From: Roseinatronobacter sp052379845
Lineage (GTDB): Bacteria > Pseudomonadota > Alphaproteobacteria > Rhodobacterales > Rhodobacteraceae
Direction: 5' to 3' (one strand)
Length of the DNA: 64,000 nucleotides
Assembly: GCA_052379845.1 (NCBI GenBank)
Contig: JBQTCF010000010.1
Position numbers and translations under genes: made by a program. The notes beneath the pieces were generated by a model. The model was not told the DNA's origin. It was given only the letters and a program-made list of their open reading frames with translations, and did not search any database. This document shows positions 1 to 8,563 of the stretch, piece by piece; position 1 is the stretch's first letter; every line of letters begins with the position of its first letter.

Positions 1-2
1 AA

Positions 3-30
3 ACGCCGGGCTGACGCCCGGCGTTTTTTT
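3..30 (+). terminator. Intrinsic terminator of an upstream gene outside the window
   Basis: A nine-base stem (ACGCCGGGC / GCCCGGCGT) with a TGAC loop is followed directly by seven T residues, the classic rho-independent form. The gene it ends lies to the left of the window, so its identity is unknown. Confidence 0.85.
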
Positions 31-53
31 GAGTATTTGGGGCAAGATGAACT

Positions 54-794
54 ATGCCCGTGGCACCTGCCCGCCCCCCGTTGAAAGACAGCCCCATGCC
101 CGACCGTCTGCCCGCCCATCAGCTTGCGTATATAGCACTTCGGGATATGGTTTTATTCGGGGAACTGGCGCCGGGCGATGCGGTAACCATTGAAGGGCTG
201 GTGACGCGCCTGGGGCTGGGCATGACCCCTGTGCGCGAGGCCATTCGCCGCCTGATTGCCGAAGGGGCGTTGCAATTGCAGGGCAACCGGCGGGTTTGTG
301 TGCCCCGTCTGGGCGAACCTGCATTGGACGATCTGGGCTATGCCCGCGAAGCCGTTGAAACCCGGCTGGCCGAACAGGGTGCCAGCCGTTGCGACGCAGC
401 AGTGATAGACAGGCTGCGCGCGATCGACGCGCGTTTGGACGGCGCGATTGCTACAGGGGACATACCCGCCTATCTGCGGGCGAATCATGAGTTTCATTTT
501 GAATTGTATGCCTGCGCGGGGTCCGATGTTCTGCAGGCCCTGGCCGCATCCCTGTGGTTGCGGTTCGGCCCGTCCTTGCGGGTCGTGTGTCACGGGCCGG
601 CGGGCGCGGGCGCGCGCGGGGCGGATGGTGACATGCTGCATATGCCCGATCATCACAAACGTGCCCTTGCCGCCCTGGAAACAGCCGACAATGCCGCGCT
701 GAAAACCGCCATCCGTGATGATATTGCCCAAGGTGTTGCCAATATCCGCGCGGGGCTGCGGGGGGGCGTGTTCGGACCACCCGCCAAAATTTGA
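54..794 (+). CDS. GntR family transcriptional regulator (FCD subfamily)
   Basis: A DNA-binding regulator of the FadR/FCD branch of the GntR family. An N-terminal winged helix (about residues 17-85, with the typical run GMTPVREAIRRL) precedes an all-helical FCD ligand domain (about 90-215) containing the conserved NHEFHFELY segment. Such proteins usually sense a small carboxylate or amine metabolite and control the neighbouring catabolic gene. An ATG at 96 is an alternative start, and neither start has a strong ribosome site. The following aminotransferase gene is co-oriented only 69 bases away, and a palindrome overlaps this gene's stop codon, so it probably controls that gene. The effector is unknown. 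Confidence 0.88.
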   Translation: MPVAPARPPLKDSPMPDRLPAHQLAYIALRDMVLFGELAPGDAVTIEGLVTRLGLGMTPVREAIRRLIAEGALQLQGNRRVCVPRLGEPALDDLGYAREAVETRLAEQGASRCDAAVIDRLRAIDARLDGAIATGDIPAYLRANHEFHFELYACAGSDVLQALAASLWLRFGPSLRVVCHGPAGAGARGADGDMLHMPDHHKRALAALETADNAALKTAIRDDIAQGVANIRAGLRGGVFGPPAKI

Positions 795-832
795 TCAAAT
801 TCCCTTGACGCCCCCCTGCCCCTGCGTATCCT
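788..832 (+). promoter_or_regulatory. Palindromic operator and candidate promoter of the aminotransferase gene
   Basis: The 14-base perfect palindrome AATTTGATCAAATT (788-801) overlaps the stop codon of the GntR gene. It is followed by TTGACG (805-810) and TATCCT (827-832) at 16-base spacing, a plausible sigma-70 type -35/-10 pair. Palindromes of this size touching a -35 element are typical repressor sites; assignment to the adjacent GntR protein is inference. Confidence 0.5.
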
Positions 833-863
833 TGGCGGTGACCCCGAATTCTGGAGCTTGCAG

Positions 864-2258
864 ATGACATTGCGCAATACCCCGCCCACCGCCGAGTTGC
901 AGGCCCTGGATGCCGCCCATCACATGCACCCGTTCACCGCCAATACCGCCCTTGGGCAAAAAGGCGCGCGTGTCATCACGCGTGCCGAAGGGGTGCGGCT
1001 GACCGACAGTGACGGACAGGAACTGATTGACGGCATGGCCGGGTTGTGGTGCGTCAACATAGGTTATGGCCGCGCGGAACTGGCCGAGGCCGCCGCCCGC
1101 CAGATGCGCGAATTGCCCTATTACAACACGTTTTTCCAGACCACCCATGTGCCCGCGCTGCAACTGGCGGCAAAACTGGCCGAACTGGCCCCCGGCGATT
1201 TGAACCATGTGTTTTTCGCCAGTTCCGGGTCCGAGGCAAATGACACCAACATCCGCATGGTGCGCCAGTATTGGGCCCTGAAGGGCCAGCCCGCGCGGCG
1301 CACCATCATTGCGCGCCATAATGGCTATCATGGGTCCACCATGGGGGGCGGGTCACTGGGGGGGATGGCGGGGATGCATGCGCAAGGCGGTCTGCCCATT
1401 CCCGGCATCGTGCATATTGACCAGCCCTATTGGTATGGCGAAGGGGGCGACATGACCCCCGATGATTTCGGCCTTGCCCGCGCGCGCCAGTTGGAAGAAA
1501 AGATACTTGAACTGGGCGTGGAAAACGTTGCAGCCTTTATTGCTGAACCTGTGCAGGGGGCGGGCGGGGTGATTATTCCGCCCGAAAGCTACTGGCCCGA
1601 AATTCAGCGCATCGTGGACAAATACGGCATTTTGCTGATCGCAGACGAGGTGATCACGGGTTTTGGGCGCACCGGGTATTGGTTCGGGTCGCAAAGCTAT
1701 GGCATCCGGCCCCATATCATGACCATCGCCAAGGGGCTGAGTTCGGGCTACCAGCCTATTGGCGGGTCCATTGTCTGCGATGAGGTGGCGCAGACCATCG
1801 GGCAGGATGAGTTCAACCACGGCTATACCTATTCCGGCCATCCGGTGGCCGCTGCCGTTGCGCTGGAAAACCTGCGCATCCTGCATGAAGAAGCCATCAT
1901 TGAGCGCGTGCGCACCCATACAGCGCCCCATCTGGCGCAGGCCTGGGGCGGTCTGGCCGATCACCCGCTGGTGGGCGAGGCCGTGTCGCGCGGCATGATG
2001 GCCAGCCTTGCGCTGACACCGGACAAGGCGCGGCGCGCACGCTTTGCGGCCGATGCGGGCACAGTGGGGTATATCTGCCGCGAATATTCCTTTGGCAACA
2101 ACCTGGTCATGCGCCATGTGGGGGACCGTATGATCATTGCGCCGCCGCTGGTGATTACGCCCGCCGATATTGACGAACTGGTGGCGCGCGCGCGCAAGAC
2201 GCTGGACCAGACGCTGGACCACCTGCACCGCGAAGGGCTGTTTCAGGCCGCGGCCTGA
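864..2258 (+). CDS. Class III (omega) aminotransferase, PLP-dependent
   Basis: Transfers an amino group from a primary amine or omega-amino acid to a keto acid, probably pyruvate. The fold-type I features are clear: the N-terminal HPFTANT and GLWCVNIGYGR segments, SSGSEANDT for phosphate binding, ADEVITGFGRTG, and the PLP lysine at about residue 290 in IAKGLSSGYQP. Its 464 residues match the family length. The ATG at 864 is preferred to an in-frame TTG at 858 because GGAG at 853-856 is well spaced. It resembles the SpuC-like putrescine/diamine and taurine/beta-alanine aminotransferases, which cannot be told apart here. A PuuB-like oxidase lies convergently just downstream, supporting amine catabolism. 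Confidence 0.9.
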   Translation: MTLRNTPPTAELQALDAAHHMHPFTANTALGQKGARVITRAEGVRLTDSDGQELIDGMAGLWCVNIGYGRAELAEAAARQMRELPYYNTFFQTTHVPALQLAAKLAELAPGDLNHVFFASSGSEANDTNIRMVRQYWALKGQPARRTIIARHNGYHGSTMGGGSLGGMAGMHAQGGLPIPGIVHIDQPYWYGEGGDMTPDDFGLARARQLEEKILELGVENVAAFIAEPVQGAGGVIIPPESYWPEIQRIVDKYGILLIADEVITGFGRTGYWFGSQSYGIRPHIMTIAKGLSSGYQPIGGSIVCDEVAQTIGQDEFNHGYTYSGHPVAAAVALENLRILHEEAIIERVRTHTAPHLAQAWGGLADHPLVGEAVSRGMMASLALTPDKARRARFAADAGTVGYICREYSFGNNLVMRHVGDRMIIAPPLVITPADIDELVARARKTLDQTLDHLHREGLFQAAA

Positions 2259-2264
2259 CGCCCC

Positions 2265-3587
2265 TTACCGGACCGGGCGCACCGGACCGTCGCGCAGCGC
2301 CGCCGCCATCATGACCCCGCGCAGCGCGGCCTTGCGCGGGACCATGAACCGCGACGGGGGACGGCGCGACAGGGTGGGCGGGGCCGAGGCTTCGCCCATA
2401 AGCGCGCGGGCCACCCGCCTGCCCCCTTCGGATGCGGCGGCCACGCCATTGCCATGCCAGCCCAGCGCCAGCCACAGCCCGCCCGCGCCGGGCACCGGGC
2501 CGATATAGGGCGCCAGCGATCCTGTCAGACACACCAGACCATTCCAGCAATATTGCGTTTCGGCCTGCGCGAAGGCAGGAAAGATCACCTCGAATTCCGC
2601 ACGCGCCCGCGCGGCGAAGCGCGCCACAGCAGCGGGCGCGAAGGACAGCCCGCCGCGCGCGCCGAACAGAAACCGCCCATCGGGCAGCAGCCGGAAATAA
2701 TGCAGCATGATCCGCGCATCATAGGCCATCAGCTGGCGCGTCCAGCCTTGTGCGGCCAGTTCCCCGCGCGACAGCGGGCGCGTGACCATGACATTTGACA
2801 GCGCGGGCAGAATGCGCCGCGCAATCCAGCGGGGCAGGCGTTCGTCACTGTAGCCATTGGTCGCAATCAGCACCTGTTTTGCATGAACCCGCCCCGTGGC
2901 AGTGTCCAGAACCCAGCCGCCGCCCGTGGGGTGCAGCGCGGTGACACGGCTATTGCCGAAAATGCGCACACCTGCCGCCGCTGCGGCGCGCGCAAGTCCT
3001 GCGGCATAGGCCAGCGGATGCAGGCCAAACCCATGGGGCACATAGACCCCGCCATGATAGGCGGCTGTGTTCAGCCCCTGATCGCGCAATGCCGCCCTGT
3101 CCCACAGAATAGCGGCCTTGTCCTGCGCGGCGTCGCGCTGCAGTCTGGCCCAGGCCTTGCGCGAATGCGCCAGAAGCACCTCACCCGCTTCGGTGGTGTG
3201 GGCGTCAATGTCATAGCGTTGCAAATTGTCGCGCACCCGTTCAATCGCGGCCAGTTCGAAATCCTGCCAGTCGCGCGCGCCATCTGCCCCTGTGCGGCGC
3301 ACAATGGCAGGGGCGTCCAGCCTGGTGCCGCCCAGGCAGCAAAACCCGCCATTGCGCCCCGACGCCCCCCAGCCGGGCTGCGCGGCGTCCAGCACGGCCA
3401 CCCGCAGGCCGTAGCGTTCCACCAGTTCCAGCGCCGCGTTCAGCCCCGCATACCCCGCCCCGATGACCGCCACATCCGCCGCAACACAGCCCTGAACAGC
3501 GTCATAACTGGCCAGCGCCGGACCAGATGCCCACCAATAACTGTCGGGCCACTGCGCCGTGTCATATCCGGCAAATTCATACAGCAT
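2265..3587 (-). CDS. FAD-dependent oxidoreductase, PuuB/OrdL-like (DAO family)
   Basis: A D-amino-acid-oxidase-fold flavoprotein of about 440 residues. An N-terminal WPDSYWW segment typical of gamma-glutamylputrescine oxidase-like proteins precedes the dinucleotide-binding motif VIGAGYAG at 41-48, with GASGRNGGF after it; LALGWHGNGVA near the C-terminus closes the FAD site. The ATG at 3587 is chosen because a GGGGGG ribosome site lies just upstream; an earlier in-frame start at 3608 is weaker. It converges on the aminotransferase gene with six bases between the stops. Known relatives oxidise N-substituted amines to aldehyde plus free amine; the exact substrate is not evident. Confidence 0.85.
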   Translation of the reverse strand: MLYEFAGYDTAQWPDSYWWASGPALASYDAVQGCVAADVAVIGAGYAGLNAALELVERYGLRVAVLDAAQPGWGASGRNGGFCCLGGTRLDAPAIVRRTGADGARDWQDFELAAIERVRDNLQRYDIDAHTTEAGEVLLAHSRKAWARLQRDAAQDKAAILWDRAALRDQGLNTAAYHGGVYVPHGFGLHPLAYAAGLARAAAAAGVRIFGNSRVTALHPTGGGWVLDTATGRVHAKQVLIATNGYSDERLPRWIARRILPALSNVMVTRPLSRGELAAQGWTRQLMAYDARIMLHYFRLLPDGRFLFGARGGLSFAPAAVARFAARARAEFEVIFPAFAQAETQYCWNGLVCLTGSLAPYIGPVPGAGGLWLALGWHGNGVAAASEGGRRVARALMGEASAPPTLSRRPPSRFMVPRKAALRGVMMAAALRDGPVRPVR

Positions 3588-3745
3588 ATGCCCCCCGCAT
3601 GCGATCATGCCAAAAGCTACATGACAGCCCCCGAAAGGGGAATGGCCGTTGCCCTACACATGATCCATAGCCATGGCAAATGCCGGACCGCTGTAGTAAT
3701 CAAGGTGATCTGCCGTCATTTGCCACTATCGGGGAACATAGGGTC

Positions 3746-4210
3746 ATGGTGAAACTGGGATTGATTGTTCTTGTGGTTCTGGCCGTGGCCGTGGCGGCCT
3801 ATATCCGGCTGGCCCCGTCCGACCCCGCAACATGGCACGAAGACCCCAGACTGGTTGCGCGCCCGAAAACACCGAATTTCCACCTGATCCGCATGGTGGG
3901 CGGCGATGCCATGCCCCCCATTTTCCAGATGTCGCCTGCAGCGCTTGCCGCGCAGGTTGATGAGATTGCCCGCCGCGGCGGGGCGCAGCTGCTGGCGGGG
4001 TCCGTGGCACAGGGCCATATGACCTATCTTACCCGCACCCCCGTCATGGGTTTCCCCGATTATACGACTGTCATGATTGAACCCGCCGGGGACGGGGCCG
4101 CGCTGCTGGCCTTCGCGCGCGCGCGTTTCGGGCATTCGGATATGGGCAATAACCGCGCAAGGCTGCAGGCGTGGATTGCCGCATTGCAGGCCCTGCCCGT
4201 CAGGGACTAA
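3746..4210 (+). CDS. DUF1499 family protein with N-terminal membrane anchor
   Basis: A 154-residue protein with one hydrophobic segment at about 4-21 and then a compact domain that looks like DUF1499. The C-terminal run RARFGHSDMGNNRARLQAW is the characteristic end of the rhodobacterial version. The start at 3746 follows GGGGAAC and places the hydrophobic segment at the N-terminus; an upstream in-frame ATG at 3680 lacks support. The function of DUF1499 is not established. The last 11 bases overlap the 3' end of the converging SH3 protein gene. Confidence 0.7.
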   Translation: MVKLGLIVLVVLAVAVAAYIRLAPSDPATWHEDPRLVARPKTPNFHLIRMVGGDAMPPIFQMSPAALAAQVDEIARRGGAQLLAGSVAQGHMTYLTRTPVMGFPDYTTVMIEPAGDGAALLAFARARFGHSDMGNNRARLQAWIAALQALPVRD

Positions 4211-4817
4211 GGCTGCAGCATCCGCTGAACAATGGCGCAGACGGGCCAGCCATAAACCCGATGGACAGCCCATAGGCGCGATCACTCATCCCGTCATTGC
4301 ACATTTCGGGGTAGATAAACGCCGTTGCAGGCCCGTCCGGCCCCGTCAGGCGCACCATGCGCCGAAAATCCTGCGCAATGCCGCTATCCTGCGCAATCTC
4401 GATGGTCAGTTCACCCCCATCGCCATTCAGGCTGTCATAGTGCCACACACCGCCATCATTGCGAATGGACCAGAACGGTTCGGTGCCGAAACACCGCAAG
4501 CCCACAGGCATGTTGAAATGGTCTATCGGCTGGCCTTGCGCGCGCAGATACCGCATGAACACCCACCCTGTCCCTTCGCCCGTGTTCACCAGCCCCCAGC
4601 GCTGGGTTGAATTCAGGGTCACCACTTCTATACCCGTGGCATCGGGGGGAAAACTGCCCATAATATCGCCACTGCCGGACGGTTCACGCCGGATGTTCAG
4701 GACATCCCCTGCGGACACATCCACCAGATCAAACAGTTGCGGATACTCCTGCGCCGAAAGTGGCACAGCCACCAGCACCCCCGCCGCCACGACAACGCAT
4801 TTCAGAATACGCAACAT
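4200..4817 (-). CDS. Secreted SH3b-domain protein (COG3650-like)
   Basis: A 205-residue exported protein. The signal peptide MLRILKCVVVAAGVLVAVPLSAQ is followed by a bacterial SH3 domain (about 25-90, with VLNIRREPSGSGDIMGSF and the WGLVNTGEGTGWVF strand) and a C-terminal domain containing LRCFGTEPFWSI and a FIYPEMCNDGMSDRAYG segment, as in COG3650 proteins. The start is set by a perfect AGGAGG five bases upstream of the ATG at 4817. Such SH3b modules usually bind cell-wall or envelope ligands; the role here is unknown. The 3' end overlaps the DUF1499 gene. Confidence 0.75.
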   Translation of the reverse strand: MLRILKCVVVAAGVLVAVPLSAQEYPQLFDLVDVSAGDVLNIRREPSGSGDIMGSFPPDATGIEVVTLNSTQRWGLVNTGEGTGWVFMRYLRAQGQPIDHFNMPVGLRCFGTEPFWSIRNDGGVWHYDSLNGDGGELTIEIAQDSGIAQDFRRMVRLTGPDGPATAFIYPEMCNDGMSDRAYGLSIGFMAGPSAPLFSGCCSLSP

Positions 4818-4853
4818 CCGTCCCTCCTGTTTGTCTGCCATGCGCGGCGCGGG

Positions 4854-5330
4854 TCACATGGCGTCTTCATCCATCGAAAAGATCGTGGTCGCCTTGATTT
4901 CCTCCATCGACAACAGGGCCGTTACGTTATGGATGCTGACTTCGGAAATCAGCGCCTGATAGAACCGGTCATAGGCGCGGGCATTGGGCACGCGCACCTT
5001 CAGAATATAGTCGATATCCCCAGCAAGGCGGTGGGCCTCCATCACCTCGGGGCGGGCGCGCACGGCGTGCAGGAAACGGTTTTGCCAATCGGCCTCATGG
5101 GCGGCAGTGCGCACCAGAACAAAAAAGCACGCTTCCAGCCCCAGCGATTCGGGGTCCAGAAGCACAGTCTGGCGCGTGATGACGCCTGCAGCCCGCAATT
5201 TGCGCACGCGGTTCCATACGGGCGTCTTGCTGGACCCGACCTTGCGCGCGATTTCGTCCAGCGACTGGCTTGCATCGTCCTGCAATTCACGCAGAATACG
5301 CCTGTCCAGATCATCCAGATTGTTTGCCAT
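4854..5330 (-). CDS. Lrp/AsnC family transcriptional regulator
   Basis: A 158-residue protein with the complete Lrp architecture. The helix-turn-helix lies at about 1-60 (LDDLDRRILRELQDDASQSLDEIA, then KTPVWNRVRKL), followed by a RAM effector domain with VMEAHRLAGDIDYILKVRV. The start at 5330 gives the standard family N-terminus; upstream in-frame codons lack any ribosome site. It is divergent from the ferredoxin-NADP reductase gene across a 208-base region, so it may act there or on a remote amino-acid gene. The end of the protein, ATTIFSMDEDAM, is typical of rhodobacterial paralogues. Confidence 0.9.
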   Translation of the reverse strand: MANNLDDLDRRILRELQDDASQSLDEIARKVGSSKTPVWNRVRKLRAAGVITRQTVLLDPESLGLEACFFVLVRTAAHEADWQNRFLHAVRARPEVMEAHRLAGDIDYILKVRVPNARAYDRFYQALISEVSIHNVTALLSMEEIKATTIFSMDEDAM

Positions 5331-5456
5331 TGGTCCATTTTCTCCACAATGCGCAAAATGATGGGACAGTTTCCCAAATTCACGTTTTAGCATCCTATGA
5401 AATGGAAATATCTTCTGCAACAGGTTATGTGCTGCGGCAATTCGCTCCGATTGATA

Positions 5457-5470
5457 TTGATCGGCATCAA
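5457..5470. promoter_or_regulatory. FNR/FnrL-type box upstream of ferredoxin-NADP reductase
   Basis: The sequence TTGATCGGCATCAA is an exact match to the canonical FNR-family site TTGAT-N4-ATCAA. Its centre lies about 75 bases before the reductase start codon. A class II activation geometry (centre at -41.5) would place transcription start near 5505 with a -10 around 5491-5500. Oxygen control by FnrL or a FixK-like regulator is inferred, not shown. Confidence 0.6.
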
Positions 5471-5538
5471 GGTATACCCTTGGGTCAAGGGATACGCGAT
5501 ATTGGGGCCAGCCCCCGCAGGCAGACAGGAAAGAACGC

Positions 5539-6348
5539 ATGATGGATCAAATCGCACCCGCCGCAAAAGCCACGCCAACCTTGCCGGATGCACAGACTGT
5601 CACATCGGTGACGCATTACACCGACCGCCTGTTCGCCTTTCGCTGCACGCGCCCGCTTAGCCTGCGCTTCCGGTCGGGCGAGTTTGTCATGATCGGGCTG
5701 TTGGGCGACAATGGCAAACCCTTGTTGCGCGCCTATTCCATCGCGTCCCCGTCATGGGATGAAGAACTGGAATTTTATTCGATCAAGGTTCCGGACGGTC
5801 CGCTGACATCGCGCCTGCAGCATATCCAGCCCGGCGACAAGATCATCTTGCGCCCCAAACCCGTGGGAACCCTTGTTCTGGATGCGCTGCTGCCGGGCAA
5901 ACGGTTGTGGATGCTGGCCACAGGCACCGGAATTGCCCCTTTCGCATCCTTGCTGCGCGATCCCGATACATGGGAAAAATATGAGCAGGTCATTGTCATG
6001 CACACCTGCCGCGAACAGGCAGAACTGACCTATGGGCGCAATCTGGTCGAAGCGCTGCCCGATGACCCGCTGATCGGCGAGTTGGTGGGCGACAAGCTGC
6101 TGTATTACCCGTCCACAACACGCGAAGCCGGGCAGTATACGGGCCGGGTGACTGACAACCTGTCTTCGGGCAAAGTGTTTGCCGATCTGGGCATCCCCCC
6201 GCTTGACCCTGCCAGCGACCGCGCCATGGTCTGCGGGTCACTGGCGTTCAATCTGGACATCAAGAAGGTTCTGGAAGATGCGGGCCTGACCGAAGGGGCC
6301 AACAGCGCCCCTGCCGAATATGTGGTTGAAAAGGCTTTTGTGGACTGA
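5539..6348 (+). CDS. fpr: Ferredoxin--NADP(+) reductase
   Basis: A cytoplasmic flavoenzyme that moves electrons between NADPH and ferredoxin or flavodoxin. The FAD-binding barrel carries the RAYSIASP motif and the NADP domain carries ATGTGIAPFASLLRD, followed by VCGSLAFN. The C-terminus ends in VEKAFVD, the short aromatic tail of the bacterial (subclass II) enzymes. At 269 residues it has the family length. Two adjacent ATG codons (5539 and 5542) follow an AGGAAAG site. A consensus FNR box upstream suggests oxygen-responsive expression. The Lrp gene is divergent. Confidence 0.93.
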   Translation: MMDQIAPAAKATPTLPDAQTVTSVTHYTDRLFAFRCTRPLSLRFRSGEFVMIGLLGDNGKPLLRAYSIASPSWDEELEFYSIKVPDGPLTSRLQHIQPGDKIILRPKPVGTLVLDALLPGKRLWMLATGTGIAPFASLLRDPDTWEKYEQVIVMHTCREQAELTYGRNLVEALPDDPLIGELVGDKLLYYPSTTREAGQYTGRVTDNLSSGKVFADLGIPPLDPASDRAMVCGSLAFNLDIKKVLEDAGLTEGANSAPAEYVVEKAFVD

Positions 6349-6399
6349 CCCTGACAGCGCCGGGGCGTCGTGTTCAACACTGGCAACCCGGCCTTCAGC

Positions 6400-6538
6400 C
6401 GCGTTTTAGGGGATGTGGCGTTCATTCGCATTCACGCCACATACGCCGACTTATTGATTTCGCAGGTTCGAGAAGCTCAAAACCGGTTCCGCCTTTTGCG
6501 CAACCTGCCCAAATGTGCACCGCCCATAACTGCGACAG
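6400..6538 (-). repeat. Dispersed intergenic repeat, copy 1
   Basis: Read on the minus strand this segment shares an ordered set of blocks with 26874-27013: CTGTCGCA, then GCGCAAAAG with a GGAACCGG or GGACCCGG core, then GCGTGAATGC(G/C)AATGAACGC, then a TAAA-containing end. Block spacings agree within one base (37 and 38; 64 and 63). It fills the gap between the convergent ends of fpr and pbpC. I see no reading frame in it. Confidence 0.6.
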
Positions 6539-6541
6539 GCG

Positions 6542-8563
6542 CTATTGCAGTTCGATCTGCGCGCGCGCGGCCAGCCCGTCCGCATCCACCACCGACAAGC
6601 TAAAAAAGCCCGGACCGTGCAGGGGCAACACGGCGCTGCGGTCATGGCTGCGCAGCACCACCGGCACCCCGTTGGCAAACCAGCTAAACGGCGCGCGCCC
6701 GCGATCCACACGCGCCACCATCCCGCCCGCGCCCGCCATCATCACGGCCCCATCAGGCGGAAAGGCCAGTTCGGGCGCATCGCGCGGCTGTCCGGCGCGC
6801 TGGCCGAAATGGCGCAGCGGCGCGGGCAATTCCGCATGGGTCAGCACCAGCGCATCAGGCGGGGCGGGTGCCAGCGGCACAGGGCGCGGCCCCAGCCGGG
6901 CAAACACATCGAACAGAAGCGGCGCGGCAACATCGCCGCCATACATGCCCGGAACCGGCACCCCATCCGCACGCCCGACCCACACACCGGCCACATGCCG
7001 CCCGTCAAACCCGATGGCCAGCGCGTCACGGTGCCCGTAGGACGTGCCCGTTTTGAATGCCAGCGGCCAGTCCGGCAGCACCGGCGCGCGCGGGGTTGCG
7101 GCCAGAATGTCGCCCACATGCCACGCGGCCTGTGGTGTCAGAACACGCCGGCGCGGGGCGGGTGGTGCAGGCGTGACCGACAGCGCCACCCCTTCGCCCC
7201 CGCGCGCGATGGCCGCATAAAACTGCACCATCCCTTCCAGCGTGACCCCCAACCCGCCCAGACTGACAGCCAGCCCCGCCATATCGCCGGGAATATCGGC
7301 CGCAATGCCCGCCTGCCGCAACGCCGCCATCACGCGCGCCGGTCCCAGCGCTTGTGTCACTTCCACCACCGGCAGGTTCAGCGACAGGTGCAGCGCTTCG
7401 CGCGCCGTGACCGGACCACGAAAGCTGCGGTCGAAATTCTGGGGCGCATAGCCGCCAAAACTGGTCGGGCGGTCGTTCAGCACTGTTTCAGGATGGGCCA
7501 GCCCGTCGGAAAACGCCAATCCATAGACCAACGGTTTCAGCGTGGACCCCGGCGAACGCGGCGCCTGGGTCATATCCACAAATCCGCGCCGCGCCACTGA
7601 TGTATAATCGCCCGACCCCACCAGCGCACGAATGGCCCCGCTTTCGTGATCGGCCACCACAAACGCAACAGTGGCCTGCGCGGGCAGCGCTGGCAGCGCG
7701 CGCGCGGCCAGTTCTTCCAGCGCGGCCTGCAGGTCCGCATCAAGCGTGGTCAGGTGCACGCGGGCATCAGGTGCGGCACCACGCAGCCTGTCCGCCAGAT
7801 GCGGCGCATGCGCACGAAAGGCGCGGCGCTGCACGGGCAGGGGTTCGCGCAGCGCAGCGGCAGCCTGATCGGCAGCAAGGACGCCAGCACGGTGCGCACG
7901 CGCCAGCACGCGCGCGCGCGCGGCCTGCGCGCGGGCCGGGTGGCGGTCAGGGCTGCGCAGCGCAGGCGCTTGCGGCAGCGCGACCAGCAGCGCCGCCTGT
8001 GCGGGCGTCAGGCGCGCAGGGTCACGCCCGAACCATGCGATACTCCCTGCACGCACCCCTTCCAGATTGCCGCCCATGGGCGCATGATGCAGATACAGTG
8101 ACAGGATCGCGGCCTTGTCCAGCCTGCGTTCAAGCGCCAGGGCCAGCCGGATCTGGCGCCATTTTCCCGCCCATGTCCCGGTTGGACCGTCTTCAATCAG
8201 GCGGGCCACCTGCATGGTCAGCGTGGACCCGCCCGACACCACCCGCCCGTTGACCACCACCTGCCCCACTGCCCGCAACAAGGCCGCGACATCCACGCCG
8301 GAATGGCGGTAAAACCGACGGTCCTCATAGGCGATCAGCATGTTCAGGTAGGCAGGGTCCACGCGGTCCGGGTCAACCGCCAGCCGCCAGCGCCCGTCAT
8401 CCACCATAAAGGCGCGCAACAGCTGCCCGTCATGGGCCAGCACTTCGGTTGCGGTGGCAGGGCGCAGGTCGGCGGGCATGGGCGTCATGGCCACCCAGCG
8501 GTCGAACCCCGCCCATAGCACCACCGCCAGACCCACCGCGCCCAGCAACGTGCGCGCGTTCAT
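6542..8563 (-). CDS. pbpC: Penicillin-binding protein 1C
   Basis: A bifunctional peptidoglycan synthase-type protein of 673 residues anchored by an N-terminal transmembrane segment. The glycosyltransferase domain has EDRRFYRHSGVD at 80-91. The transpeptidase domain has the serine nucleophile in STLK at 340-343, a SLN motif and KTG at 504-506. A C-terminal PBP1C-specific domain follows (about 585-673). The start overlaps the stop of the macroglobulin gene by four bases (ATGA), so the two are co-translated, as in the yfhM-pbpC pair of other proteobacteria. All catalytic motifs are intact. In E. coli PBP1C is non-essential; a role in wall repair with the macroglobulin is the usual hypothesis. 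Confidence 0.95.
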   Translation of the reverse strand: MNARTLLGAVGLAVVLWAGFDRWVAMTPMPADLRPATATEVLAHDGQLLRAFMVDDGRWRLAVDPDRVDPAYLNMLIAYEDRRFYRHSGVDVAALLRAVGQVVVNGRVVSGGSTLTMQVARLIEDGPTGTWAGKWRQIRLALALERRLDKAAILSLYLHHAPMGGNLEGVRAGSIAWFGRDPARLTPAQAALLVALPQAPALRSPDRHPARAQAARARVLARAHRAGVLAADQAAAALREPLPVQRRAFRAHAPHLADRLRGAAPDARVHLTTLDADLQAALEELAARALPALPAQATVAFVVADHESGAIRALVGSGDYTSVARRGFVDMTQAPRSPGSTLKPLVYGLAFSDGLAHPETVLNDRPTSFGGYAPQNFDRSFRGPVTAREALHLSLNLPVVEVTQALGPARVMAALRQAGIAADIPGDMAGLAVSLGGLGVTLEGMVQFYAAIARGGEGVALSVTPAPPAPRRRVLTPQAAWHVGDILAATPRAPVLPDWPLAFKTGTSYGHRDALAIGFDGRHVAGVWVGRADGVPVPGMYGGDVAAPLLFDVFARLGPRPVPLAPAPPDALVLTHAELPAPLRHFGQRAGQPRDAPELAFPPDGAVMMAGAGGMVARVDRGRAPFSWFANGVPVVLRSHDRSAVLPLHGPGFFSLSVVDADGLAARAQIELQ

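Noticed and set aside
1353..2228. Minus-strand frame of 291 residues opposite the aminotransferase gene
   Set aside because: Antisense to conserved motifs, no start signal, and translated as His/Gln/Arg-rich sequence without domain.
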